DNA of 64,000 nucleotides from positions 52,034,063 to 52,098,062 of the forward strand of contig CM057233.1 of NCBI GenBank assembly GCA_029891385.1, in the 5' to 3' direction. The DNA comes from Erythroxylum novogranatense (taxonomy: Eukaryota; Streptophyta; Magnoliopsida; Malpighiales; Erythroxylaceae). The notes below the pieces were generated by a model, which saw nothing but the letters and a program-made list of their open reading frames with translations, was not told where the DNA came from and ran no database searches. Below, in pieces: positions 22,287 to 35,620 of the stretch. Numbering within the stretch: the stretch's first letter is position 1; every line of letters starts with the position of its first letter. The position numbers and the translations under genes are program-made.

Positions 22287-24124
22287 TGTAGGAAAATCCC
22301 GGGGTAGGCATCACATGCCTACAGTGCGGAATTTAAAATTTTGAGTCCCGGGACATTCCCGAAAGCTAGGATCCATGTGTATGTACAAATAATCAAACCA
22401 TAACGACCAAAGGAGACCGTCTCTAATGGTATCCACGCAGAGGTCGGAAAACCTAACCGGGACAAACTCTTTTGACCCGGGAATAGCTAGACTAAAGAAA
22501 AGAGTGCTAGCTCTTACCTTAGCCTTGGAGAGCAAGTGAAATGATCTTGGTGGAGCCTTGGAGAAGAAGAAGCCAAGTTGAATGGAAGAGAAGAAGAAGA
22601 TGAAAAATCAATTTTTCAAAGCTTAATTCTTAAGCTTTCGACCCTTCTCCATTCATCCTACGTACAAGCTTCCTTCATCACCTTCTAATGTGTTTATTTA
22701 ACACTTAAAAGACATATGAAGACTTGGTGGATGGCTCATCCACGTATATGGCATAAAAAATGCCTTAAAATGTTAAATCATGATTAAGTTTGACTTTTCA
22801 AACTTAACTTATCTCCTTCCATTTTGGTTCCACCGAAAATCAACATATATATATATAATTAATTAATTATTTACTTAATTAATTAATATATATAATTGCT
22901 GAAGTGGTCGATCAAGCTGGGTTGGTCTACACACTGCCGGGCCCGCCGTGAAAAATCACCAGCGGTTTTCAAAGAATGTCGATGTCGCGATCTCATGGGA
23001 CATATCCCAATCTCATCGGGATCCATTTAATCATATTGCTCTCCGGATATCGGATCTCGTCCAAACTATTTCTGATTCTCAAAGTCACTCTTATCGTGTG
23101 ACCCATTAGGTTCCGGTTATGTTGGCCACTTAGATTAACACTTAATCCGAGCAAGTCATGGCGGTATCTAGCAACACATCATGACCCCAATTGACCGGAA
23201 AGTAATTGGTTTGACTAATGAAACCATATCACGAACCCTTCCATAGACAATTATCGTGCAATTCGTCCTTTCACCATGCTATACCCCACTTGGTTTGAGT
23301 ATGGGCAATGTGTCAACTCTTACTAGGCCGATCGGATCATATCTAGTCCAAGTGTAAGCAGTTCTCGTCCTAGGACTCATTACTTTATATGTCCATGAAG
23401 ACCATCTTCATGACATATGTATCTCTCGGCGCGAGAGACTTCAAAGTAATGATCACGATAAGAGGCCATGGGTATCTCTTCTGCTATAATGATGGTGAAT
23501 CCTCTATTGGCTACTCAATTACCTTGAATACCTCAAGTTGTACCCAATCACCACCCTATGGCGACCTCACGAAAGCAACAAGGAATGGAGTCAAAGTGCA
23601 GAATCGATGCCAAGATATCCTTGAGTACCTCGAGTCTAAGGATACTTGCACCATTGCTATGATGAGATTATCAACGACATTTGTATAGGACATCCATGTG
23701 ATGATCTCATAGCAGGTCATCGAATGTACTTACTACCACTAGTAAGCATCCACATGTCAAATCTAAATATCTCAATATTTACGGTTTTACGAGATCCTTT
23801 GCTTGATCCAATCAAGGAGTTTGACGTGTCTAGTCTATCCGGATTAACGATGTCGGTCTCATTAATCCTATGACTAGGGATAATTTAGAATCTTGACATA
23901 ATTGCACGTGATAGGAATCTCGATAGTATGATCGCATCATAATTTCCTTCATGCTATGTCATGTATCGAGGACTTCATTAATTTGATTAAAGATCATTAT
24001 CAATTCATAATAAAATGAATATCAAATAAATGAAATATGCCTTTCTTTATTTATTCATAAAGTGCATACATGACTATGAACAAAATGCGCTAAAGGGATT
24101 GCCTTTAGGGCCTTTACTCTAACA
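22287..24124 (-). repeat. 3' LTR of Copia copy 1
   Basis: On the plus strand it reads TGTAGGAAAATCCCGGGGTA ... CTCTAACA, the reverse complement of a TGTTAGAG...CCTACA LTR. Beside it, at 24125-24143, is the complement of the polypurine tract (TCTCCCACTTGACC). An AT-rich palindrome lies at 22843-22895. It is very similar to 30057-31899. Confidence 0.92.
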
Positions 24125-24143
24125 ATCTCCCACTTGACCTAAA

Positions 24144-27100
24144 GCCAATCGCCTTGGTATCTAATACCATAAGCGAGTACATGAGAATCAAAATTCTTAC
24201 GTGGCAACGGCTTTGTCAGCGGATCGACAATATTACGCTCTGTGGAATTCTCTCTCGGGACATCACCTCGAGCAATGATCTCCCGAATCAAATGGTATCG
24301 GTAGTGCGTGTTTGGATCGTTGATGAGACCTTGGTTCCTTTACTGCAAGATAGCTCCATTGTTGTCCAATACAATCAGTATGGGTCCATCACGTTAGGAA
24401 CCACACCAAGTTCGAAATGAACTTCTTGATCCAAACTTCCTTTCTTTGCGTATGATGCGGCAATGTACTCTGCCTCGATCGTTGAATCGCGATCGTCTCT
24501 GTTTGGAACTCTTCCAACCGATCGCTCCGCCATTAAGTGTGAAAACATAACCTGATTGGGACTGAGTCGTCCTTATCAGTTGAAAACTGCATCTGTATGC
24601 CCGCTCACTTGGAGACTTCCATCTCCATATATCGAAAACATCCTTAGTTCTTCGCAGTACTTTAGGATATTCTTGACACCACCCAATGACCTTCACGGGA
24701 TCCGATTGGTATCCGCTCGTAACACTTAGAGCATATGATACATCGGGTCTCGTACATAACATTACGTGCATAATAGATCCTCTGCAGACGACATCGGGAT
24801 CATATTCATCGCATCCTCTCATCCTGTCTTAGGACACATGGACTTGAGTGTTATCCCATGAGTAATGGGAAGAAACCCTCTCTTGGATTGCTCCATGCTA
24901 AACCTCTTTAGCACCTTGTCTATGTCGTTATTTGTGAAAGACCAAGCAACCTCTTGATCTATCTCTATAGATCTTTATCCCAAGGATATAAGTTGCTTCT
25001 CCAAGGTCTTTCATGGAAAATTGTTTGGACAACCAAATTTTCTTGATTGCGGCATTGATACATCATTTCCTAGCAACAATATGTCATCTACATATAACAC
25101 AAGGAATACGATCGCGAGTTCCATTCACCTTCTTGTACACACGTGTTCATCCGGATTTTGAGAAACCAAACTCTTTGATTGTCTCATCAAAACGGATATT
25201 CCAACTCTGGATGCTTGCTTCAATCCATAAATGGATTTACGAAGCTTGCATACCTTTTATCCATCGGTGGAAATGAAGCCCTCGGGTTGTGTCATGTACA
25301 TCCTCGGCCGATTTCCATTCGGAAAGTGTCTTCACATCCATTGCCATATCTCATAATCATAATGGCGGCAATGGCTAGGAGTATCTAATGGATTTAAGCA
25401 TTGCTCTTTGATGAAGGTCTCGTCATAGTCAACTCCTTGTCTTTGGCGAAAGCCTTTAACCACAAGCCTTGCTTTATAGGTAATCACATTACCATCCATG
25501 TCGATTTTCTTCTTGAAAACCCATTTGCACCCTATAGGTTTTATCCTTGGTGCATCAACCAAAGTCCATACTTGGTTTTCATACATGGAATCCATTTGAT
25601 TTCATGGCACGAAGCCATTTTTCGGACTCTCGAACTCTTGGAACCTTTTCATAGGTGGTAGGCTCATCATCCTCTATGAGCAATCGTCATTCTGTTCACT
25701 CACGAAATCCATATCTCTCGAGGAGCAGGCGTATCCTACTTAACCTACAATTTCGTGTGAAGTAGAAGGTTGAGCTATTACCTCATCTGTATGAGTTACA
25801 GTTTGAGTTCAGCGATTGATCCGCGTCATCAGAGCATCTTGAACTTCTTCAAGTTCAACTTTGCTCCCATGTCCTCTTTTAAAAGAAACTCTTTCTCTAA
25901 AAGACAGCATGCATCGAAACAAACACCTTTTGTTCCTCAGCAAAGTAGAATTGATATCCTCTTGTTTCTTTAGGATATCCTACGAACAAACACTTGTCGA
26001 TTTTGCTTTAAAGCTATCCTGACTGTGTCCGCTTCACATAAGCAGGACAACCCCATACTTTCAAATAAGAAAGATAAGGTTTCTTGTTAGTCCACATCTC
26101 ATATGGAGTAACATCAACTGTCTTTATGGAACTCTGTTTAACAAGTAAACAACTGTCTCAGTGCATATCCCCAAAAGGATTTTGGTAACTGTGCAAAGCC
26201 CATCATAGATCGTACCATGTCCAACAAGGTTCGATTTCTCCTTTCTGCCACACCATTATGCTGTGGTGTGTAAGGAGGGGTCCACTGAGATAATATCCCA
26301 TTATCTCTGAGATAATCCAAAAACTCTTGGTCTAAGTATTCACCACCACGATCGGATCGTAATGTTTTGATACTTTTACCAAGTTGTTTTCTACTTCATT
26401 TCGAATTGTTTGAACTTTTCAAGCGCTTGATTTGTATCTCATCGAATCTGGTACCCATATCGAGAATAATCATCGATAAAGGTAATGAAATGCAGCAACC
26501 ACTTCGGCATGGATGGACATCGGACCACATACATCCGAATGTATTAGGTCTAATAATCCGATCGCTTCGTTCACCTTTTCCTTAAAGGTAACTTAGTCAT
26601 CTTACCTAATAAACAAGATTCACATGTGTCATATGATTCATAATCGAATGACCTAAACTTCCACTCTTGTGGAGCTTAGCGATCGTCTCTCATTTATATG
26701 GCCAAGCGACAATGCCATAAGTAAGTTGATTTTAAATTATCTCTTTTATGTCTTTTAGCGTCATTGACATTCATAACCGGATGTGACATATCTAATATGT
26801 AAATTCCATTGCATAATGTACCAGTACCATAAAGCATTCCATTTGAGCTAATAGAACAACCATTGTTACCAAAAGACAAATGGAAACCAGCTCTATTTAA
26901 ACAAGAAATGCATAATATGTTCTTTGTTAACACGGTACAAAATAACAATCATCCAAGTTAAGTACAAGCCCACTGGGAGTGTCAAAACATAAGTCCCTAC
27001 GGCTAATGCAACTCTTGCTCCATTGCCAACACGCAGTCCATTTCTCCCTTTATGAGTCGCCATCGTCCTGAGGCCCTGCATATCATTGCATATGTGAGCC

Positions 27101-27985
27101 ACAACCGTATCTAATACCCATATGTTATGATCGAAACAATATTAACCTCAATGACAAACATACAGAAGAAGTCGAGGCGGTGATGCCTTCTTCTCCTTGA
27201 TTCTTCGGATAAACTTTGCGATTCGCCTCCGATGACCGGTCTTACATGATGGAAGCGGTACCTTTTGGTGCGATCGCTTTGGTCTTCTTCTTGCCTTTCG
27301 CTGCACTTCCTTTCGCTTCGAGCCTTTTCTTCTTCTGTTTCCTCTTCTTGGAACCAGGAGGAAGAAGAATCCACCAATAGCAACGCTTGCTATCTTGCTT
27401 GACGACATTACTTCATGCCTTGAGCAGATGATCACTCGGGAATTGTGGTGGATATTTGGTTCATTCGATAGTTCAACACAAACTGTGAATAACTATCGAC
27501 AAACCAACAAGAATTAAGTCTATACTTAACTCGAATCCATCACAAAACCTAAGGCGGCCAACCTCTCAATATAGCCATTCATCTTGATGCATATTGCACT
27601 GCAGATGAACCAGAGTCATCTTCGTTGTAAGAGCAACCTTGAGGTCTCGAACCGTTCGGACCGTGCTTGCTCATCAAACAACTCTCTAAGATGAAACACT
27701 ATCGTGTGAGCATCCATATACTCGTCTTTATACGCTTTTCGGGTGACATCGATGCAAGCATAATGCGGTAGCTATGTCCTTTGTCTTTTAGATGCTTACG
27801 ATATGCCTTGATCATCATCGAAGCTCCTTGAGAAGTGGATCCGAGCGGAAAATCAAGGATATATCCTAGATCCTCGATTTGAGAACAATTCTCGATTCCG
27901 CATGACCAATCGAAAAATTCGGTCCGATTAATTTGTTTGCATCCATTAGTGGCGAAGATTCACACTAGTCGACATCTTGATCAAC
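24144..27985 (-). pseudogene. Copia copy 1 gag-pol pseudogene
   Basis: Domains on the minus strand run from high to low coordinates. Gag (UBN2-type) starts near 27980. A damaged zinc knuckle (CKTGHRRRIAK, first Cys lost) is near 27190-27250. The gag-pre-integrase region lies at 26690-27100. The integrase core includes PQHNGVAERRNRTLLD (about 26220-26290). Reverse transcriptase begins with VWTLVDAPRIKPIGCKWVFK (about 25510-25570) and has YVDD at 25083-25094. RNase H is at 24394-24822 (YVFTLNGGAIGWKSSKQ). This is the Copia order, with integrase before RT. Many frameshifts sit at or beside CAG/CTG, so some of the decay may be apparent only. Confidence 0.9.
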
Positions 27986-28022
27986 CTAAGCGTAGAGAGA
28001 AAGAAAGTTAGAATAGAATTAA

Positions 28023-30043
28023 ATGTATGACCATAAGGACTTAAATGACATACATATGGCTCCCACTAGTTTCAATAGAATCCATAACCCTCATCATGAA
28101 TCCATGAAACAAAATGGCACATTGACTGGTGGGTCGATATCCGACATTGCTAAGAATGACCTTGAGGTTAGCTCAACAAGTCACCTTAGGTCAATCGGTA
28201 GTATCGGTCATACCAATTGCATCATCGATGACCGACATTAAGAATGACCTTGAGGTTAGCTCAACAAGCCATCTTATGTCTCGGGAGGTATTAGACATAC
28301 CAATTACATCTTAGACACAACTATCGATCGTCTTATCAACGGTTGATGTATGCACATACATTGGGTTATCAACACTTGATGCGTGTACATCCGAGGTACA
28401 CTACCCAATTTAGCCTCTGTCACGCTGACCTTGAGGTTAGCTCAACAAATCAACGCTTAGGAAAACCGACCCATTAATCCGAAAATCATATTTTCATGAT
28501 TTGAACATATTCAGTATAGAGTGAGCTTGAGGTTAGCTCAACAACCCAACCTATAAGAACTACGGTTCTTACCATATTAATGGAAGGCGTTAGTTTTCAT
28601 ATTTTAAATTGAGGGATTTTAGGTCTCATCTAATTAATCTCATCCAGGATCATAGTCACCATGACTATATGGTGCGATTTAGGGCATTGCATCAATCACA
28701 TTGAATTTATACCAAAATCACCCATCATCCCACCAAGACATGATATAAGTCGACTTGTATATGTATAAGTCGACTTATGGCTCTATATAAGTCGACTTAT
28801 GCATGTGTAAGTCGACTTGTACAATTATGCATGAACAAGTCGACTTGTACCATTGTGCAAGTCGACTTATTAGTCTGATGCACAAACAAGTCGACTTATG
28901 AACATATAAGTCGACTTGTTCATTTGTGCATTTGGAATTGCTATCTACTTGGCTAATTCTCAATCCAGTCATCTCCAATTCACACCATCAATATAACAAG
29001 TATATAAACCTTTATATTAATGTGCTAATGAAACATTTTCATCAAATCATGCTTGCCAAATAGTCATACTATATGAGAAAAACTTGAAACCGATTAATCC
29101 ACTATTAATCACTAGATTTCCACATAATTCAAGGACACCAAATAATCATGCTAAGTATCTCTAGGTAGGCTACACGTTATCAAGATTACTCCGGCACTTG
29201 TCATATAAAATTGCGACGGCCAAAATAACCAAGATAACGGAATAAGCTAACGAGACGCTAAAGTGACCTATTCGATATCCAAAAATTATTGGAAACCTAA
29301 ATTCAAGAATCTCAACTTGGAATGCATACCACATCAATATAACACATTTTTAATCACTATAAAAATGATTCATGGCATTGGAACAGAAAATAACACAATC
29401 AATCATTCCAAACAAAACAGCCCCAGCAAGTTTCTCAAAACTGCTAAGCTCAACATTTTGCTCAAAATGACCATTGAAACACTTTCAATAAATACTGAGA
29501 AAATTACAGAGGTTAAAAAATGTTCCCAACATGCTCCATGAATTTCTCCAGGATTTATTTCCCATAAAAACTCATTGAACCTCAGCAATCTAGCCGAACC
29601 AGAATCTGTGTTCTCCAACACAGACATTCCCATCAGCACACAAGTAATTCGGAAATAAATGGTAAATCACCTTGAAAACATTTTTCCATCCACAGAGAAA
29701 TTCACAAACATCTTAGGGACATGTCGGTGAAAACCAATCCGAAAAACAATTTTTCTAGAATTTATTCTCGAATTTACAAGCATACCTGTTTCAGAAACGT
29801 TCAACAAGACAGCATCCGAAACTTGAGGGAATTAAATAGCAAAACCATATCAAATCAAATTGATAAATTCTCAGCTTTCACAAACATATTCTATAACATG
29901 TTATGAACAATTCTGAGCAAGAAATTTCGAAAACATGCATCTCTATACTGATTCGAAATTCACACAAATAACATGCATCAGCAGCTCAATTCACTAAGGA
30001 ACTCCGACCTAGTTATCATTTCGACTGTTTATACAACACAAGT
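28023..30043 (-). other. Untranslated leader of Copia copy 1
   Basis: About 2 kb lies between the PBS and gag with no convincing ORF. It carries four copies of a 19-base motif TTGTTGAGCTAACCTCAAG (minus-strand sense; near 28160, 28249, 28431 and 28525) and the GTCGAC array at 28745-28930. The leader of copy 2 (37488-39587) is homologous along its length. Confidence 0.75.
28745..28930. repeat. Palindrome array, core AAGTCGACTT (8 copies)
   Basis: Eight exact copies of the 10-base palindrome AAGTCGACTT, spaced about 15-35 bases, with AT-rich spacers such as ATATAAGTCGACTTAT. The flanks (GAGAATTAGCCAA on one side, GATTTTGGTATAAATTCAAT on the other, minus-strand sense) match those of the array in copy 2, so the two arrays occupy the same site. 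Confidence 0.93.
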
Positions 30044-30055
30044 GTCTCGATACCA
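30044..30055 (-). promoter_or_regulatory. Primer-binding site of Copia copy 1
   Basis: Plus strand TCTCGATACCAC is the diverged complement of TGGTATCAGAGC, complementary to initiator tRNA-Met. It is altered where copy 2 has CTG. Confidence 0.7.
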
Positions 30056-30056
30056 C

Positions 30057-31899
30057 GGTAGGAAAATCCCGGGGTAGGCATCACATGCCCACAGTGCGAA
30101 TTTAAAATTTTGAGTCCCGAGACATTCCGAAAGCCAGGATCCATGTGTATGTACAAACAATCAAACCATAACGACCAAAGGAGACCGTCTCTAATCGGTA
30201 TCCACGCAGAGGTCGAAAAACCTAACCGGACAAACTCTTTTGACCGGGAATAGCTAGACTAAAGAAAAGAGTGCTAGCTCTTACCTTAGCCTTGGAGAGC
30301 AAGTGAAATGATCTTGGTGGAGCCTTGGAAAGAAGAAGCCAAGTTGAATGGAAGAGAAGAAGAAGATGAAAAATCAATTTTTCAAAGCTTAATTCTTAAG
30401 CTTTCGACCCTTCTCCATTCATCCTACGTACAAGCTTCCTTCATCACCTTCTAATGTGTTTATTTAACACTTAAAAGACATATGAAGACTTGGTGGATGG
30501 CTCATCCACGTATATGGCATAAAAAATGCCTTAAAATGCTAAATCATGATTAAGTTTGACTTTTCAAACTTAACTTATCTCCTTCCATTTTGGTTCCACC
30601 GAAAATCAACATATATATATATAATTAATTAATTATTTACTTAATTAATTAATATATATAATTGCTGAAGTGGTCCAGTCAAACTGGGGTCGGTCCTACC
30701 TGCCTGTCGGGCCCCGCCGGCGAAAAATCACCGAAACGGTTTTCAGCAATGTCGATGTCGCGATCTCATCGGGACATATCCCAATCTCATCGGGATCCAT
30801 TTAATCATATTGCTCTCCAGATATCGAATCTCTGTCCGAAACTATTTTACAGATTCTCCGAGTCACTCTTATGCGTGTGACCCATTAGGTTCCCGGTTAT
30901 GTTGGCCACTTAGATTAACACTTAATCGAGCAAGTCATGGCGGTATCTAGCAACACATCATGACCCCAATTGACCGGAAAGTAATTGGTTTGACTAATGA
31001 AACCATATCACGAACCCTTCCATAGACAATTACCGTGCAATTCGTCCTTTCACCATGCTATACCCCACTTGGTTTGAGTATGGGCAATGTGTCAACTCTT
31101 ACTAGACTGATCAGATCATATCTAGTCCAAGTGTAAACAGTTCTCGTCCTAGGACTCATTACTTTATATGTCCATGAAGACCATCTTCATGACATATGTA
31201 TGCTCGGCGCCGAGACTTAAAGTAATGATCACGATAAGAGGCCATGGGTATCTCTTCCGCTATAACAAGTGGTGAATCCTCTATTGGCTACTCAATTACC
31301 TTGAATACCTCAAGTCGCACCCAATCACCACCCTATGAGCGACCTCGAAAGGCAACAAGGAATGGAGTCAAAGTGCGAATCGAGACCAAGATATCCTTGA
31401 GTACCTCAAGTCTAAGGATACTTGCACCATTGCTATGATGAGATTATCATTGACATTTGTATAGGACATCCATGTGATGATCTCATAGCAGGTCATCCAA
31501 TGTACTTACTACCACTAGTAAGCATCCACATGTCAAATCTAAATATCTCAATATTTACAGTTTTCTGAGATCCACTGCTTGATCCAATCAAGGAGTTTGA
31601 CATGTCTAGTCTATCCGGATTAACGATGTCGATCTCATTAATCCTATGACTAGGGATAATTTGAATCTTGACATAATTGCACATGATAGGAATCTCGATA
31701 GTATGATCGCATCATAATTTCCTTCATGCTATGTCATGTATCAGGGACTTCATTAATTTGATTAAAGATCATTATCAATTCATAATAAAATGAATATCAA
31801 ATAAATGAAATATGCCTTTCTTTATTTATTCATAAAGTCTGTACATGACTATGAACAAAATGCGCTAAAGGGGATTGCCTTTAGGGCACTACTCTAACA
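30057..31899 (-). repeat. 5' LTR of Copia copy 1
   Basis: Partner of 22287-24124, ending CTCTAACA at 31899 just before the CTATG duplication. The inner border is inferred because TGTAGG is altered to CGGTAGG. The AT-rich palindrome lies at 30610-30662. Confidence 0.9.
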
Positions 31900-32844
31900 C
31901 TATGTATATAGCTTAGTGGGGAATAACTAAATGGGATACATAATGAAAATTGTCTCTAAACATTCACATATTCAAAATCAATCCAAATATCATGAATCAC
32001 AAAACATAATATAACATAGTAGAACATAATATATATTTGTTCCAGAGCATAACTCACCAATATCAAAATTCAAACACAATGTATTTCAGAATTGAAAATA
32101 ATTTATCAATATAGAATATTTCTCATGTTGAAGTAAATCATTTAAGTCTCATTTCAGAATGTACAAATGTCAGAACTGAATATCATAATAGGGTATAACT
32201 TCAAATCAGAATATGATTTGAACCAAAACATACTTTGTTTATATCAAAATTAAACATGTATCAGAATACAAAGCAAGTTAGACTGTTAATCTATTTTATA
32301 GAAGTGGGTAACGGGACTAATACAAGAGATACTATGATTGGTATCACAGAACATAAGAGACTTATGCCTCAATAATAGGAGATAACGTAGTGTCAGCAAC
32401 ATGAGACACCGAAGTATTAGTAATAGGAGACATTGAAGTGTCACAGGAGTAGCTGCAGACCCTTCTAGGTATGCCTATTTACCATCAACTAGGTAATAAT
32501 TTTTAAACAAAACAAGTTCATTTTAGAATCCTCATGTGAGGAATATATTGCAAAATTTTCAACTTTTTTTAAGTTGACATAATCTTAGATTCCAAACAAA
32601 CTAACATGTCAAATAATATCCAAACTCTCATTCATTCATATAACATTTCCAAAATTCCAGACCTGAACATTTGGTAAACAACAATTCATTCTTAATGATT
32701 TCAGATGATAATTAAACTTGGTGGAGAGGAAGGGCAATGTGTGAAAAATTTGTGGTCCAAATTTCAAGTCAATTAGATGTACGGAGAAGAAGTTATGATT
32801 AAAAGAGTGAAAAATGTTCAAAGTAGTGAAACAGCAGAATACAT

Positions 32845-32985
32845 CCACTGTCACGATCGTGCTTATGCAATGATCGTGCACTTCCAACCGATCCTCCTAT
32901 GTCATGTTCGTGCTTGTTCATGATCATGCAACCCCTTGATGACCTCTTAGAGTCACGATTGTGCTTGTGCACAATCGTGCACTAC
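32845..32985. repeat. Palindrome array, core CACGATCGTG
   Basis: About six imperfect repeats around CACGATCGTGCTTNTGCA, for example TCACGATCGTGCTTATGCAATGATCGTGCA. At 32935-32980 TCACGATTGTGCTTGTGCAC is followed by AATCGTGCAC. It lies in the 2.7-kb solo LTR, next to an AGAAGTTATGATTAAAAG block. Confidence 0.8.
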
Positions 32986-34255
32986 CTTTTATGCTAACTT
33001 CTTCTAACTCTTCCCAAAATGGACTTTCGGGTCAATTTTATATGGTAATTTTGACAATGAAAATGAAGGGTTTAGGCAAAACATTCTTCTAAACAATTCT
33101 TTCTTTATATTTTAAGTTTCTAATGTCATCCACTTTATGCAATTTGGTTCAGTAGGTATACCCAAAATATTACATACTGTCCTCAAATAGTGACAGAATC
33201 CATAAAATCAAATTCAAGATAAAATTTGACACTCTTAATGACAGAAATCAAATTCAACTCCTTCATGAAAGGTGTAGATATATGTATCTAGTTTAATATG
33301 CATTTAAATTAATCCCATTTTGATACTTACAGGTCATGATATGGCCAAAATACTGATGTCTGTCTAGTGGAATTACTCTTTCTGACCAGTATCCAATATG
33401 TATCTAACCTTAATTCTTTCTTAATTCAGTACAAATTTCATCTATTTCAAATATCAAACAATACATGTTATAATAGGATACCAAGTTTATAATTCCCTTA
33501 CCTCACTAAACTTCAAATTCAACTCTAAGAATCCAGCTAAACCAAGCTTCCAAACAACCAACACAAACTTAAATTTAATGTGCAACTTTCAGCCTTAACA
33601 TAATAATTGTATAGAAAATTAGTAGAACCTTTTGTTAGATTTAGTAGCTTACCAAAAATTCAAGTGATGAACAATCCAAATTCTAGAAAAAATTCCAGAA
33701 GTTAGAGAGAAAATGGGAGGGGTTTCGGTGGAGAGAAGAAAACAAAGTTAAGAAAGAGCAAAACAGAAAATGTTTCCAGCAGAAACTTGCTTCATCACCA
33801 TCTAGATGTCACTCCTACCATAAGGCATATATCTTCTTAGCATGTGTCACATATGTCTTGCACTTAAGCTAACATTTGTCACACTTCCATTAAACCATTT
33901 GTCACTTAATGAATGCTGCCAAATACAACAATTTAATTAGGCCACTTGTCATTTTATTAACTATACCATTTGTCAATGTATCAACTATGCCAAATGTCAC
34001 TAACTTATAGGCTTAATCATTCCAATTTTCACTTACCAACTTATCTTGTCACTTGACAATTTTCCTATTCCAAGTGTACCTTTTAATTTAATACTTCAAT
34101 GCTCTAATGGCATCAATTAATCCCAAGTTACTAACTATAGCCCATCAATACCGAAATTCAAGTCATTCTTATCATAATTTTTAACACCTATCATAGATAT
34201 ACTTTCATAAATATGTAACATTTTATATATGGTATATTTTAGGCCTTACAAAAGG

Positions 34256-35620
34256 AGCCAACAAATGGTCCTTATCACTAATAAGATTCTTTATAGGAAA
34301 ATGATTGATTTTTTTTGTTTATCAATAGCTAAGGTACAAATTGCTAGAAGTCACTAGGACTAAGGAAGTGTTGCTTAATGAAGACAATCTATTCTTATTC
34401 AATTTTTGTTTAAAAGATGAAGTTAGAGAACTTGTTTAGGCAAGACTTTGACATTTCAAAAGCATGCCTATTTTTCTTCAACTCTAGCAGCTTGGTATGC
34501 ATTTGGAGATCATGCAACAAAATCAAGTTCTTATATAAATAAATTTCTATAATATACCATTTGAATATTGGTCCACTAATAGCTAACTTAACAAGTTTAA
34601 TAGGAAAACCAATAGTAATGGATAAATCAATAATTTATTTAAAAATAATTGGTCATGTTAGGCCTCATGCGGTGGTTGAGATGAATGAACCGCCATAGGT
34701 CCTTCCTTTCCTAAGGTTGGAGTTGATTACTCACTCTATAAAGACTCATTTAAAGTCTCATACCAACAGAGACTAACACTAGCTGAACAAGGCAAAGTCT
34801 AGATGCCTATAAACAAAAAAAATTAAGGAGATTACATTAAACTTTTGGGCTTGGAAAATAAGGAATAGCTAGAAAAATATGGAATTTAGAGGAATTGAAC
34901 AACCAATATTCTTGTTCTAATTAAGGATTAGATAAATTGAAGGGAATAGAGATAGGTGTTGAAGGAATAACTACTCCCCCCATTATGAGCAATCAAGAGG
35001 CTAAATAAATAGACATTCAAGATCAGATGCTAGTGACAATCTAAACTTAATAGGGAATAATTCTATTTTCCTTAAGGATCAAACTTAAGAGAAATAATTA
35101 GTAGAATTAGCAGATTTAGGGGATTTTAAGTAGAAAACAAGAAAAAGATCATAAAGGAAGAATAAAAATAAAGGCTTAAGGAGACTTGCTCGTCACTGAT
35201 GAACATCCTCACTTAAAATGAAAGAGGAATTATTTTTCTTGAAAAATAACAAGTGCTAAGGAACTATATTTTGAAAATAAAGGTTGTGCTTATAAACCTT
35301 TCAAAAATAAAACTCAAAATAGATAAGTATAAGAAATTATCTTTTTAGAGAAGCAATGAAGCATAATCTTTAATTTTCATTTCCACCATAATGGTTAAAT
35401 AGTTATTGTATATGACTGAAACAAAATTGAACTATAGAGACTTCAAACAAATTCATTCATATTGTAGCCACCTTAGTATAAGAATAGTAAACAAAATTAT
35501 TACTTTTGTTTATCGTTCTAATCATATTTTCTAAAGGACTGAGCTACGAAAAATCTAAAGAATATCCACACTTATAATATTCCTCTTAGTTAATCATAGA
35601 AGATTTCAATAGCAATTTGC
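34256..35620 (+). pseudogene. LINE fragment: ORF1 (DUF4283-like) and start of endonuclease
   Basis: Translation near 34570-34690 gives LTSLIGKPIVMDKSIIYLKI followed by GHVRPHAVVEM, matching the end of the DUF4283-type domain in plant L1 ORF1. Near 34390-34450 is an EDNLFLFNFCLKDEV-like block. Near 35500-35560 is VYRSNHIF, like the FVYG endonuclease motif of ORF2. The segment ends at 35620, where a Copia element is inserted (TTTGC). The region between, 34700-35450, is A-rich and decayed. L1-type LINEs retrotranspose by target-primed reverse transcription; this one is long dead. Confidence 0.75.

Larger units (their letters stand above)
22287..31899 (-). mobile_element. Copia LTR retrotransposon, copy 1 (full length, minus strand)
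   Basis: A 9.6-kb element with two LTRs of about 1.84 kb and exact CTATG target duplications (22282-22286, 31900-31904), inserted in the 2.7-kb solo LTR. It has the same LTR family as 35621-45303. Its gag-pol (about 24140-27985) is heavily broken, so it is non-autonomous now. LTRs of this length with an initiator-Met PBS suggest the Angela/Tork side of Copia, but lineage assignment needs an RT tree. Confidence 0.93.
21889..34250 (-). mobile_element. Gypsy-type solo LTR (2.7 kb) interrupted by a Copia element
   Basis: The borders are TGTAACACCC at 21889 and GGCCTTACA at 34250, flanked by exact AAAGG duplications (21884-21888, 34251-34255). Excluding the nested Copia (22287-31899 plus its duplicated CTATG), about 2.74 kb remains, in two pieces (21889-22286 and 31905-34250). 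On the minus strand it starts TGTAAGGCCTAAAATATACC and ends GGGTATGTGGGTGTTACA, typical of Gypsy/Tekay-like LTRs. No gag-pol or second LTR is seen, so a solo LTR is the simplest reading. It holds a palindrome array at 32845-32985 and several diverged ...TTGTCACTT... motifs at 33830-34010. Confidence 0.8.

Noticed and set aside
28745..28930. CRISPR-like array of short repeats and variable spacers
   Set aside because: Units are 10-base palindromes with irregular AT-rich spacers in a plant retrotransposon leader; no cas genes and wrong repeat length.
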